This document shows, in pieces, positions 36,376 to 47,729 of a stretch of 64,000 nucleotides of DNA. Location of the stretch: positions 88,921,324 through 88,985,323 of the forward strand of contig NC_067474.1 of the NCBI RefSeq assembly GCF_947179515.1, read 5' to 3'. The notes below the pieces were generated by a model. It was not told where the DNA came from. It worked only from the letters and a program-made list of their open reading frames with translations, and did no database searches. This DNA is from Apodemus sylvaticus. Lineage: Eukaryota > Chordata > Mammalia > Rodentia > Muridae. The position numbers and the translations under genes were made by a program. The stretch's first letter is position 1; each line of letters begins with the position of its first letter.

Positions 36376-36878
36376 TGTTTCTCTCCCCTCTGCCCTGTCC
36401 CCTCTCCTCTCTCTCCTCTCCCCCTCCCCTCCCCCTCCCCCTCCCCCCTCTCCCCTCTCTCCTCTCCCCTCTCCCCTCTTTCCCCTCTCCCCTCTCTCCC
36501 CCTCCCCCTCTCCCTCTCCCTCCTCCTCTCCCCTCTCCCCTCTCCCCTCTTTCCCCTCTCCCCCCTCTCCCCCTCCCCCTCTCCCTCTCCCTCCTCCTCT
36601 CCCTCCCCCTCTCCCCTCTCCCCTCTCCTCTCTCCCTCCTCCCCTCCCCTTCCCCTCCCCCCTTCCCCTCTCCCTCCTCCCCTCTCCCCTCTCCTTTCTC
36701 CCCCTCTCCCCCTCCCCTCTCTCCCCTCCTCCTCCCTCTCCTCTCTCCCCCTCTCTCCCCTCCCCTCTCCCCCCTCCTCTCCCCTCTCCCCTCCTCCCCT
36801 CTCCCCTCTCTCCTCTCCCCTCTCCCCTCTTCGCTCTCCCTTTTCCCCTCTCCCCTCTCCCCTCTCTCTTCTCCCCTC
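36376..36878. repeat. 500-bp polypyrimidine (CCCCTCTC)n tract
   Basis: About 500 bp made almost only of C and T, built from CCCCTCTC, CCCTC and CTCCCC units. A higher-order unit of about 71 bp is visible: the block beginning ctctttcccc at 36476 recurs at 36547 with one difference over about 54 bp. All three frames on both strands are open in part (Pro/Leu/Ser or Arg/Glu/Gly), which is a composition artefact and not a gene. It abuts the tail side of the B1 at 36881. Confidence 0.97.
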
Positions 36879-36880
36879 AT

Positions 36881-36981
36881 CTTTCACAGGGTTTCCTTGC
36901 ATAGCCCAGGCTGGCACTGGACTTGAATCTATCTGACCCTGCCACTTGCCTGTGTCCTGGCATGTGTGCATTGCCACGGGT
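36881..36981 (-). mobile_element. B1 SINE fragment
   Basis: acagggtttccttgcatagc, ccaggctggcactggacttg, then tgtgtcctggcatgtgtgca follow the complement of B1. The tail side faces the polypyrimidine tract. Confidence 0.75.
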
Positions 36982-37535
36982 GACCTCTTTCTTTGTCCTT
37001 CTCATTCTCTCTTGGCCTTCAAGCCTGCGCTTCAGCCTCTCTTGGTCTCTTACTTTTAGGCTTTGATTCTTCTGCCTGTCCTCATAGGTCCTGTTAAAAG
37101 TCTGCTTATTTTCTTTCTTTTTGTCTCTGTCGTCTTGTCAGTTTCTGCTTTTATAGTGTATTTTCTATCTCATATTCTTTCAAATGTTCTTTCCTCCAGT
37201 ATTTCTGGCATTATCATTTGCTGTTGCTTATTTTATATCTGGCTTCATTTTACTTTTAAAAATCTCTAAGGTTAAGCTATAGTCTTCAGTTTAGATTTAG
37301 AAAAAGTATTCTAATGCTTTGGCTCAGGGACATTCACAAACCCCTGGCGTATCTGTGAATCTAGATGATCTCCTGAAGCCTGTGCCTATACTTTCTGTTT
37401 GGTTTAGTTTGTGTTGATGGATAGGGGACACAATATCTTAACAAATAAGGAATTTAAAGCTTGATGTAGATATGTATTTTACGTTTCACCATGAATCTCA
37501 AAGGAAGAGTATAGGCTTTGTAGTAGGATCTGATG
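36982..37535. other. Unassigned sequence
   Basis: No gene or repeat family recognised. Confidence 0.4.
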
Positions 37536-37822
37536 GATTTTTTAAAATTTCCACAGTTTCTATTAAGTTCCCATTTTCATTTCTGATTTTGTTAATTTGA
37601 ATACTGTGTTTGTGCACTCTAGTTAATCCGGCTAAGGTTTTAGCCATCTTGTTGATTTTCTAGAAGAATCAGCTCCTGGTTTTGTTGATTCTTTGTATAG
37701 TTCTCTTTGTTTCTACTTGTTTGATTTCAGCCCTGAGTTTGATTATTTCTGGCCATGTACTCCTCTTGGGTGTATTTGCTTCTTCTTCTTTTTTTTTAGA
37801 GCTTTCAGATGTCCTGTGAAGC
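37536..37822 (-). mobile_element. Inverted L1 ORF2 segment
   Basis: On the minus strand this encodes the linker before the reverse transcriptase domain of ORF2p: SSKKKEEEANTPKRS, WPEIIKLRAEIKQVETKRT, IQRINKTRS. The open frame 37669-37884 runs past the L1 junction into the flanking 3' UTR and is not a protein gene. Confidence 0.88.
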
Positions 37823-38490
37823 TGCACCTCCAGTAGATAGGCATGGCCCCCAGTTGAGGGATGGGGAAACTCACTCATCTCCAAATTTTAAACCTGAAAT
37901 GCCTCTGTCCAAATGAAAGATGGACACAAAATGGGACAGAGAATGAAGGATAGGCTAGCTAGAGACTGCCCTACCTAGGGATCCATCCCATTTGCAGACT
38001 CCAAACCCCCACACTATTGCTGATGCCAAGAAATGTTTGCTGACAGGAACCTGATATGGCTGTTCCCTGACCAATACAGATGCAGATACTCACAATCAAC
38101 CATTGGACTGAGCCCAGGGACCCCGATGAAGAGCTAGGGGAAGAACTGAAATAACTGAAGAGGATTGCAACCCCACAAGAAGAACAATATCAAGTAAGTG
38201 GACCACCCAGAGCTCCCAGAGACTAAACGACCAACCATGTAAATCAAAGAGTATACATGGAAAGAGCGGGGACTCCAGACACATATGTAGCAGAGAATGG
38301 CCTTATCTGACATCAATGGGAGCATAGGGGATGCTAGAGTGGTGAGCTAGGAGCGGATGAATGGGTGGAAGAACACCCTCATAGAGGCAATAGGCAGGGG
38401 GTGAAGGGGATGGCATGGGTGGTTGGTACATGGGTAACTGGGAAAGGGGTATCATTTGAAATGTAGATGAATAAAATGATTAATAAAATG
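37823..38490 (+). mobile_element. L1 3' UTR and tail
   Basis: Sense-oriented L1 3' UTR: cacctccagtagataggcat, gggatccatcccatttgcag, agctcccagagactaaacga, catatgtagcagagaatggc, and the terminal ggtatcatttgaaatgtaga followed by an A-rich end with ATTAATAAAA. It abuts the inverted ORF2 segment, giving a 5'-inverted structure with roughly 2.5 kb or more of the source missing between them. Confidence 0.9.
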
Positions 38491-38594
38491 AATAATACTA
38501 AAAGACAAAAAGAGAAGAGTTTTACTATGAGTACAATAAACAGCCATTTTGAAAATTAAGGTAGTAAGTATAGGTTCCTTTTATAAAACACCCA

Positions 38595-38710
38595 TGAGTT
38601 TGCCAGAGACTATTTTAAGTATTTTGCTTACACTAACTCATCTCATCTACACACAGGTACAATAAATTGGCATCACTACCTTTGCTGGGCTAAAGGTCAT
38701 TGCTTTGATC
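38595..38710 (-). mobile_element. MIR relic
   Basis: gccagagactattttaagta, ttttgcttacactaactcat, then taaaggtcattg resembles the complement of MIR (ctattctaagcactttaca...ttaactca). Confidence 0.5.
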
Positions 38711-38840
38711 ATCCCTAAGCCTAATGATATCTAGAGTGTGGGTTTTCCACCATTATAGCCAAACATCTCCAATGGATTATTACTACCAATGTGTCAGTTG
38801 CATTTGCCTTCAGTGACATGAAATTTTACAGCTGCTACTT

Positions 38841-38947
38841 GGGCTAGGCATAGTGACCCGCACTCACAATCCAAGAATATTTGAGGCTGACACATGAAGT
38901 TCATAATTTGAGGCCAGCCTACACAACACAAGACAGTGTCTCGGATG
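38841..38947 (+). mobile_element. Old B1-type SINE
   Basis: gggctaggcatagtgacccg, ttgaggctgacacatgaagt, tgaggccagcctacacaaca, caagacagtgtctc follow B1/PB1 order with many changes. Confidence 0.65.
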
Positions 38948-39264
38948 AAACAAAGTATGCATAGGCTTGCTCTTGATTTTAACAATGGGCCTTTTTTGAG
39001 GATTTACTTCGTAGCCTGTATCTCAGTAGTAACACAAAAACAAGTTTCAAAAACATGCTATGTTTTACTAATAGTGTTTAGTTTTTACCTTGATAGGACA
39101 AACATTCTGTGCTTATGGAATCAGTGACTACATGGTCAAAAAGGGATGAGCAAAACCATATTTATGAGATATTTGGAACATAACAAACAGAATGATATCA
39201 ACAAAATTTGGTTCCTCATGAGATGGCTGGTACAGGGTTTTCAGGTTTATTTGTGTTTGTTCTG

Positions 39265-39476
39265 CAGCTTGAACATTATTATTATTATTATTATTATTAT
39301 TACATTTTTCTTTTTGGTTTTTCTAGACAGGATTTTTCTGTGTGGTCCTGACTGTCCTGGAACTTACTCTGCAGACCAGGCTGGCCTCAAACTCAGAAAT
39401 CCGCCTGCCTCTGCCTCCCAAGTGCTGGGATTACAGGCGTGCGCCACCACTGCCCGGCCCAGCTTGAACATTATTA
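39265..39476 (-). mobile_element. B1 SINE with perfect 17-bp duplication
   Basis: B1 on the minus strand occupies about 39303-39459; its tail appears on the plus strand as (ATT)n at 39274-39302 plus a T-rich stretch. The target-site duplication CAGCTTGAACATTATTA is perfect at 39265-39281 and 39460-39476. The tail A-run has turned into TAA repeats, whose first units are shared with the target. Confidence 0.96.
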
Positions 39477-40575
39477 GAAGATGGGTAAATTGTAGAAAAA
39501 ACACATTAAGAATGACGGAAGAAATGTGATAATAATTTTGTATGATTCTAAGACCATATTTCACCTGCAATTCACTTTCTCCTCTTGGCATGAAGAAAGA
39601 ACCAACTCTGCTTCTTGTTTGCAGCTTAATTTGCATGAAAAGGAAGGTAGAGAAGGAAACACTAAAAATGCAGCTGGTTTGTCATAAATAATAACCACTT
39701 CCATTTCCATAGCGCCTGCAAAAAGGTCCCTAGAAATCTGATAACTTTAAAACCCGTGCGCCAGATTTCAAATGCAAAGTCTCTTGAGATGTAATGTTAA
39801 GGTTATGAATTTAAACACTTGAGGTCAGCAAATGGGAACTGTCTGGTTCTCATTATGGCATTATCTCATCTACATAAGCATGATTCCCCCCCCCCCCCTG
39901 TTCTTTGCTTAAAAATTCCATTGCACTGAAAATATTAAGTCTATCTAAATATTTAGCACACCAAAATGCAAACAGTGTGGGTTTGTTAAGTTCTATGTGT
40001 TGATATTTTGAACAGCATAAAATTGGTGCAATTTGAATTTTATTTTATTTTTTTTTTGGCTTGGAATCCTGAGCTAAATGAAAATGCTGGCCCAGAAGTC
40101 ATATGAAGGAAGATGTTAGCCATCCACCTCATTTACCTCTCTTTGTTACTTCCAGGATTTAAGACTGAGCAGAGAGACACAGTGGAGAGTCTATTACAGT
40201 TACTAGTTCAATATAGATGGCTGGGGCTGAGACATCCCATTAGGTGCTTTGCTTGTGTCAACTTGTCTATTCTCATAGCTAGTACAAGAAGGTATCTCAA
40301 TATTTAGTTCATGAGAGATAAATTGAAAGTTTAGAGTGATTAAATCAGAATTTGATGGCTGCTAATTTCTTCACTTTTCTCATTGAATGAAATAAGGGGA
40401 GAAACTTCCTGAAAATTCCTCTATACACTTTGTATCATTTTCTCAAATCATTTGTGGCTCTGAAATCGAAGATTGTGGACAAAATGCAATGGAAACTCTT
40501 AAGCACATAGGTAAAGTTCTGTAATATAGTGTTCACAATTTACAGCCCAAAATTTTAAGTTTGGAGCATATGGAA
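39477..40575. other. Unassigned sequence
   Basis: A C13 run lies at 39886-39898 and a T-run at 40051-40058. No gene or repeat family recognised. Confidence 0.4.
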
Positions 40576-40671
40576 AAGACTATTTGCATCCAGTTGAGAA
40601 GGAAGATTTGGGGCAAGACCATCTGCTTATATTCACTGGATCAGTCACCTGGGGAAAATGTGACCAAACTG
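40576..40671 (+). repeat. 96-bp duplicated segment, copy 1
   Basis: From aagactatttgcatccagtt to atgtgaccaaactg. It recurs at 41246-41341, exactly 670 bp away, with three mismatches (about 97% identity). Flanks do not match. The sequence contains ATTTGCAT, the octamer motif, but no function follows from that alone. Confidence 0.95.
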
Positions 40672-41189
40672 CAGTATTTCAGATAAGGTTGCCTGATGGT
40701 GAAGCAAGGATTTCCCTGTAAGTCATCTCTCCTTGCAGTAGGGACATACTTCAGATGTCTTGTCCTATGCAGTACGACACACACAGAACTCTGCAGACAA
40801 ATAGGAAAGCATCTATTTTCTCAATTGTTTGAACCTCCTCGGATACTAGCCATTCATTTGAAGCAACCAGAACCTAAAATCATGCTCTTTCAGAGGTAGG
40901 GACAACTAAAGGACAGTTCTTTCTTTATCTGAGTTTTGGGAGCAGTGGAATCTAAGGTTAACTTTATGCTCCAGTTATTTAAGTGAGTGCAGAGCTGTTA
41001 TCAATATCTAAAGCTGCCTACTTTACCTGCTCAAAATCCGTTTCACTTTCTAACTTGAAGTATATTTCAGAAAGTATTTTTTTATTTATTTTATTTTTAT
41101 TATTTTTTTTTACTTATTTATGTATTTGTTTGTTGTTTTGGGTGTATATGCTTGCCATAGTAGTACGGATTCTCTAAAGGAGCCAAACT

Positions 41190-41245
41190 GTTAGAATGAA
41201 TCTATGTATGTATGTATGTATGCATGTATGCATGTATATACATAC
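41190..41245. repeat. (TATG)n and TATG/CATG repeats
   Basis: About 45 bp of tetranucleotide TATG units with CATG variants, immediately left of duplicated copy 2. Confidence 0.9.
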
Positions 41246-41341
41246 AAGACTATTTGCATCCAGTTGAGAAGGAAAATTTGGGGCAAGACCATCTGCTTAT
41301 AGTCACTGGATCAGTCACCTGGCGAAAATGTGACCAAACTG
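41246..41341 (+). repeat. 96-bp duplicated segment, copy 2
   Basis: Copy of 40576-40671 with three mismatches, set between a TATG array on the left and a TATA/ATCT array on the right. Confidence 0.95.
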
Positions 41342-41363
41342 TATATATGCATGCAGTCATCTG

Positions 41364-41395
<32 letters not shown>

Positions 41396-41545
41396 ATTAT
41401 CTATGTATCTATATATTTATCATGTATTTATCTATGTATCTATATATTTATCTATCACATATACATCTATCTTCTATATATCAATATCTACCTATCATGC
41501 ATGTTTGTATCTATCACCTATGCTTCTATCTATGTATCTCTATCT
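41342..41545. repeat. Degenerate (ATCT)n array
   Basis: Regular ATCT units at 41361-41395 give way to degenerate TATC/TATG/CTAT units to about 41545. Tyr/Ile/Ser/Leu frames are artefacts. Confidence 0.92.
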
Positions 41546-41565
41546 CTATGTCATCTATTTGGAGA

Positions 41566-41615
41566 GAGGGAGACGAAGAGGGGGAGGGGGAGAGGCTGGG
41601 GGGGGGGGAGAATAG
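41566..41615. repeat. G-rich purine tract
   Basis: Purine-only stretch with GGGGGAGGGGGA and a G12 run near 41599-41610. Confidence 0.85.
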
Positions 41616-42129
41616 GATGCCTACAGAAGGTGTAGCCTAGATTAAAGGTGCGTCCTTCTGACCAAATAATCCAGATTAGAAGTGATTTGATTTAAAAAAA
41701 ATCCCCTCACTGGTGTACCTGCCTCTTGGGGTTTAATTACTTTGAGATTTAGTCAAGCTGGTAACCAAGAAGAGCCATTGCACTTGCCAAGGTGTGCAGT
41801 TCAGAGGACGCATTTCTAAATTAACTTTTATGATCCACTGCTGGGTCCCAGGGAATGAGTTTGACTTGACAAGCAGGCACTGTCCCTGATTTGAGCCGTC
41901 TCATCAGCTAACATTTTTTGAAAGGCAACTTCAGAGTTCAAGTTGCTTTGGAGTAGAACTTTCAATAAATAGATCCTATTTTCCATAGAGTATTATAATT
42001 GATTATTTAAAAGTATATGTTGGAGTCCTTTTAGTGAAGAATAGGTCTACAGTATGAACAATATCTCTCTTATGTTAAGAGTGAAAGATTTTGTGGTTTG
42101 ATTAAGCTATTCATTTAAGAAAAAGGTGG

Positions 42130-42134
<5 letters not shown>
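41616..42134. other. Unassigned sequence
   Basis: No gene or repeat family recognised. Confidence 0.4.
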
Positions 42135-42216
<82 letters not shown>

Positions 42217-42290
42217 GTGTGTGTGGAGAGTGTGTGTGTGACTGAGACAGAGACACAAAGAGACAGAAAGAGAGAGAGACACAGAGAATC
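42135..42290. repeat. (GT)n(GA)n compound microsatellite
   Basis: (GT)n at 42136-42180, (GA)16 at 42181-42212, then mixed GTGT and GAGAC units up to the L1 end that follows. Confidence 0.95.
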
Positions 42291-42420
42291 AAGAAGTGGG
42301 AAGGGGTGGGTGGGGGAACAGGGGGAGGGAAGGGGGCTTATGTGACTTTCGGGGAGTGGGGGGCCAGAAAAGGGGAAATCATTTGAAATGTAAATAAAAA
42401 TATATCGAATAAAAAAAAAG
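42291..42420 (+). mobile_element. L1 3' end
   Basis: G-rich L1 3' UTR (aagtgggaaggggtgggtgg) ending gaaaaggggaaatcatttga, atgtaaataaaaatatatcg and an A-run. Starts directly after the microsatellite. Confidence 0.88.
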
Positions 42421-43224
42421 GAGAGTGTGATAACTCAAACACCTGTTCTGCCTGCCTCTGGCTGTTCTTAGGTGCTTCTTACTACACTGCCTGCACTGCC
42501 CCATTCCGTGTTCTAGGGCCCCTGTTTTCTGGTCTTCTAAATAGACCCATGTATCAGACTTTCACCTCTTGTCTCCTTTTCTTTATTTTTTCCTCTTAGA
42601 TTATTTAATTAATCCTAGTATCATATGTGGGTTGTTAACTTCTAATTTATTACTTTAAGCGCTGACACTTCACTAAAATCTAGATTTATGAAGCTGAGAC
42701 TACATTTGCTATTTCTACTTTGTCACCTCCCCTTTTATGTCTCCAGGAATTTTCTGTAGGTAGAAGGCCAGATCTTCACATTGGTGCACGTACTCAAATC
42801 CATGAAAACACTCTTGACTCCCCTCTTTCCCATCCCACATCCTATGGAATTGACATTCTTAATTGATCCCTTTCATAATATATCCAGGGTTCACCTCAGC
42901 AGTAAGTTCCCACAACATTCATTTTCAAGCCTTTAATCTTGTATGGGGATAATGGCAGGTCGCATTGTATTTCCTTCTCCACCCTTGCCCTTACAAATTA
43001 TAAAGCACTACATAGCGACAGACAAATGCCTGTGGAGACTCCCTTGACCGCACTTGCCCAAGACCTTATTACGTTGCTCCATGTTGGTCCTCTCTTATTT
43101 CAGTCTTGGGCTTTGGCTCAAATGTGTTATGATGTATTTATCACTATCAGCAAATATATAACATATTCTATGTTTTATGTATGTACATATATGAGAAAGG
43201 TGTTTACTTTAGTTCCTAGTTTAA
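42421..43224. other. Unassigned sequence
   Basis: No gene or repeat family recognised. The frame 42939-43436 owes its length to the TC array. Confidence 0.4.
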
Positions 43225-43256
<32 letters not shown>

Positions 43257-43293
43257 TCTCTCTCTCCCCTCTCCCCCTCTCTGTCTGTCTTTC
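43225..43293. repeat. (TC)n microsatellite
   Basis: About 30 TC units with a few interruptions and a CCCCTCTCC end. Confidence 0.95.
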
Positions 43294-44650
43294 CCCACCT
43301 CACTGCCCAGCTGTCCAGAAATCCCCTACATGTAATTTTGGTTTGCCTCTTGTACCAATCTGAAAGGTTCACATGGTCAAGGAGGTCCCTTGCTTTGTTC
43401 AGTGTTGTGCAGTCTCTCTCTATAAATACATACTGAAGACACTAACTCAGAATTGATTTTTTTCTTTATCAGATTATGAACCTTAAGACATAGGTTTAAT
43501 GCAACCATGTTAATATAAAGATCATCATCATATCACTTGACTTCATTTTATTTTTGAGGTCAGATCAGAGTACACAACACGCACTGCCTTTTGGTGATCA
43601 GCTGCATTTTCTACCTTCACTCTTTCAAGCCATGTTATAAACCATGAGGTAACATTGAACATATAAATATGTGCATAGTTTTTCATATCATAAACATCAG
43701 GAAATGAAACTTTATACGATATAACATGGGTTTGGTTATGATGGAAGATTTGTGGTTCAGGAAATGCTAAGGAAATTATCTTGATAGGTTCTGAGGCTAC
43801 ATGTAAGCAGCCAGGCTATCTGTGGGCAGAAACTGGGAGGTTTTCAAAATGGTCAAAAACTAAAAAGTTTCAGTGACGATTTAGTTCTATGTTTAGTGAA
43901 TGCATGGCAAAAACAAAAACAAATAGAAAAACAAAACAAGAACAACAAAAACCTATGAGCACATTAAAACTTGGTGAAAGAGAGAAAGAATATTAAGAAG
44001 GAAAATAAATGCATTTCACGCTCACAATTTGAACACTTCAGGCCTAGCAACGTCACCAGTAGAGCACTGGCTGGCTTCTGCTCTGAAACCCATCTTAGCA
44101 GACCTTGGGGTCTGCCTGCTGCCTCACAGTGTTCTCAGAATCAGACATTTTCATGCCTCAGCTGGTTCCAATTGTAAAACACTGAACAACAAATAACATT
44201 TAGCATATACAACTTTCTCAGATAAAATGAATGTTTCTAGTTAGCATAGGACAGGCTCAATGTGCCAGCGGAGCTCACAGTAGGGTGACTAGCTGTCTCC
44301 TGTGCCTGTAAATATGTGACACAGGTGTGGGAGTTTCAGAAGGTACAACTCTGAGGAGGAAGGACCAAAGTGTAAAATTCCAAAGAACATGAGCTGCAGG
44401 CTAGAGCCGTAGAAAGCTGCTGCGAACACTGGGGAAGGATGGGTTTCAAAATTATTGTTTATTTAGATGCAAAGAACTCCTTATTTTTGGACTTGACGTT
44501 TGCTGCTTTCTGCTTTCTGGGCATTTGACTGTTTGCACAAGGTTTCCTATTTAGTGTCCAATAAGGAATACATAACCCAAAGCAAAATAATTCATTTTTC
44601 AAAAACTATATTGAAATTGCATTAACAATTTATATAAAAACACATTTTGT
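43294..44650. other. Mostly unassigned sequence
   Basis: An A-rich CAAAA patch is at 43908-43952. The stretch 44125-44200 faintly resembles MIR (catgcctcagctggttccaa then attgtaaaac). No gene recognised. Confidence 0.4.
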
Positions 44651-44885
44651 GCTAGGGAGAGACAGCTCAGCATTTAAGAGCACTTGAGACTCTTGTCTAG
44701 CTCTAGGGCTCTGTTCCCAGCAGTCACATAACAGCCCCAAACCACTTGTACCTCCATTGTCAGGAGACTTGATGCCTTATTCTGACCTCCATGGACACAA
44801 GGTATGTACATGGTGCAGGCAAAACACTCTTATACATACAACAAAAATAAGCACATCTAAAATTGTTTAAAAATAATAAAGCATT
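44651..44885 (+). mobile_element. B3 SINE
   Basis: gtgctagggagagacagctc head, agcatttaagagcacttgag, ggctctgttcccagcagtca, acttgatgccttattctgac, ctccatggacacaaggtatg, acatggtgcaggcaaaacac, then A-rich tail with AATAAA. Full B3 order, diverged. Confidence 0.82.
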
Positions 44886-45061
44886 AATAATAATAAATAT
44901 ACTCTATACAAAAGTACAGCTTATGCTAAGGAAAACTACTGAAGCTTGTAATACTACAAATGCAAAGTGCAGACAGCCATATTTTTGTTCAAATTAATCT
45001 ACAGTATTTCAAAAACCTTATGTTCATGTGGAGATATTGTACTTCACAAAGGATACTGAAA

Positions 45062-45195
45062 AATTAGAGAGGAATACTCCTCCACTGCTGGTTGGAATGC
45101 AAGATAGTACAACCACTCTAGAAATCAGTCTGGTGGTTCCTCAGAAAACTGGGCATGACACTTCTGGAGAACCCTGTTATGCCACTCCTGGTTTT
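45062..45195 (+). mobile_element. L1 ORF2 scrap
   Basis: gaatactcctccactgctgg, tacaaccactctagaaatca and gtctggtggttcctcagaaa match the ORF2 C-terminal region. Only about 130 bp, with no tail. Confidence 0.8.
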
Positions 45196-47729
45196 GTTTT
45201 ACCATGGAATCAGGGTTCTCTCATTGAGGACTTTATTCCTCTCAATAAAAGTATTTATAAATGGGCTTGAAGGAAGCTCAAGGGCAAGTTCTTAGAATTT
45301 CATTAAACAAGAAGAGGCAAAGCAAGCTATGGCTGTGTAGCTGCCAGGAGCAGAGAAGGGTAGATGTGGAAGAGAGAAAACTATGCCATTTGTATCTGGG
45401 TCCAAGAAAACAGAAAGGTTCAGTAATAGAGGTGGGCAGTCTACATGATGGAGGCTCCTTAAAATGTTGCACGGAAGGGGAGTTATCTGGAAAGATAGGA
45501 AATAGGCACATTATCTCATCAAAGGGATAATTATTCCTCCCATCTTCTTACTATGGTCCCAGGTGAATCATATTTCCTATGTAGTACACTACTAGTCAGG
45601 TGATTAACTAACCTAGCTGGAAAGAGACAAAAACAGGTAAAGTTTTAAGCTTTGAAGTAAATTGGAACTTTAAGTCCTTACTCAGATACAGGAGGCCTAA
45701 GGAGGGAGCAATGCCTTCTTGTGTTACCCACTAACTCAAGAGGAGGGTAGGGGGAAGGGGTTGTTCACATTCAATGCCCTTCAAGGGTACTGTAGCATTC
45801 TTGCCTCAAGAGTTGAGACTCAAAGTAGTTGAGATAGGTTGAAATTAGTGGCTAGATAGAACCCACCCAAATCCAAAAAGCCAATTGCCAAACTGTTTAC
45901 AGAATGGCTTTAGTTTCTGGAATTTCAGTCACATCCACATGAGTAGCATACAGTCAGGGATGCACATTTTGTAGAAGAGATAAGCCAGAAAGATCTTCCT
46001 TCTGCCAACTCTGGTCTCAGATCAGGACAGTACCAATAACTTTTTTGCTTGGACAAAGGACAAAGGTAGTGCTGCTTATAGAAGCTGTCATAGAAGCTAC
46101 CTGACCCATTTTCATTTCCTGTCCTCCCAGTCTACTCTCTAAAAAGGTGTCCCTTAGGGAATCTTGTCCAGATCTGCTGATATGGAAGTTTCCTTTCTCT
46201 CTGTCTTCTCTCTTGATGAGACTTCCCTTGAGTGTTTCATAGGGAGATGCTTTCTCCCTCGTCCATTTTGTTTGTTATCGTTCCTCATAATTGATTCTAA
46301 AAACACAAAGCAAGAAGGGAAATTTTTTACTTGAACATGAGAATCTGAAATGGCCAATTTATGCCTTGTAATTTAACCAGGTAATTCACTTTCAAAGAAG
46401 TCCTGTATCTTGTATGTTCATTTACTAACTCATGCAAATGTGAGGGAAAATAGAAGCTAATGCCTCAGACTTACATGTAGTGTTCATTTGCATATCAGTG
46501 TTCACACACACACCTTATTTTACATTAAATCTGTCTGTATACTATTTTTATTTATGCTAATTTTCTAAATCCAAATATATCTGAACATTTTTTAAATTCA
46601 GCCAGGTATTCTTTACAAAATCAAGTTATGCTTGGTAATACTTTCGAACAAAGCTGAATTATGGTGGAAATCCTATACAAATACTCAATCTTCCCAACAG
46701 CAATAAATTACAATGCCAGCAACATTAGGTGGTGACCTCCCAGGATGAACAAAGAGTGGGGGCAAGTGATGGTGGGAGAGCTCTGATTAGAAATGCTTTC
46801 CTTGAAGAATAAAGCATTTATGCAGGCAAACAGCTGTGAGTAAAGTCACTCCTGATGGTTTTGTTTTTTCCATATAAAGCACAAGAGGATTTTCTTCAAG
46901 GGAAAAAAATAATAAAGAAACCCCTACTTTTTCAACTGATATTGAATGTTATAAATGTTTAATGCATCTCGTTACTACAATTTTACAGGGTTCTTTTACT
47001 TAAACGAATGAAGGCATAATTTTTTTAAACAAAGAAACAAATGAGTGATCTTTAACGTGGAAAAGCATTTAGTAATTTTAGAATACTGAAGTGACTAGGG
47101 AACTTTGTATAGATCTCTTTACCAAACTTTAGCACATTGCCTGAGTTGGAATGCTAGTGTAGGAATCAGGATCAAAAGCTGATACTGGCAAGATGTTTCA
47201 CAATAGAGACCCACTACATATTGTGACCCAGGACAGAAGCAGAACACTAGCTTCTTTCATTTGCTCCATATAGCCCTCCCTCTTAAAACATCCCAACAAC
47301 ACTGACACTGGGATAGGAAAAGGGCTTTGGTGGGGCAGCCATTGTCATCCTCACAGACTCTAAAATTCTGACTCAGATTATTTTTAAGAAAATACCAGTT
47401 TCACAGCAGCAAAGACCAACTATTTGGATGGGGTGAAAATATTAGTATTAAACAGGAGCAACCATAGGCACTAGCCAGGAGGAGGTTGTAAGGTGGAAGT
47501 GTATCTTCAAGTCAATTTAATATCCACTTTAGCATTCCTACACCATGAGTGGCAGTGAGGTGTTCAGGCATGGATGCTCATGACTTCAGCCCCACAGTCC
47601 AATTACTTCATGGTCCTCTCTGATTCACCTCTTCCACTGCCATGGACCATTCTCTTAGCCAGGACTACAACCAAATCCTCTTGGATAAAACTACCTTATG
47701 ACACTGTCTCTAACCTTGCTTTTCCTGTT
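45196..47729. other. Mostly unassigned sequence
   Basis: No repeat family recognised by eye; open frames here are short and without recognised domains. Confidence 0.4.

Noticed and set aside
36177..36926. 249-codon open frame (Pro/Leu/Ser rich)
   Set aside because: It is generated by the TTG and CCCCTCTC repeats. All frames over the tract are open on one or both strands, and there is no domain or nonrepetitive protein content.
36302..36977. Arg/Glu/Gly-rich open frames on the minus strand (192 and 220 codons)
   Set aside because: They are the reverse of the same polypyrimidine tract; composition artefacts.
39146..39529. 127-codon frame
   Set aside because: Its middle is a B1 SINE and an ATT array read through.
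41212..41640. 142-codon Tyr/Ile/Ser-rich frame
   Set aside because: Translation of degenerate tetranucleotide repeats and the duplicated 96-bp segment.
42939..43436. 165-codon frame
   Set aside because: Runs through the TC array (Ser-Leu repeats), with no recognised domain on either side.
45196..45540. Possible processed pseudogene after the L1 scrap
   Set aside because: Overlapping short frames on both strands, with no recognised protein and no tail.
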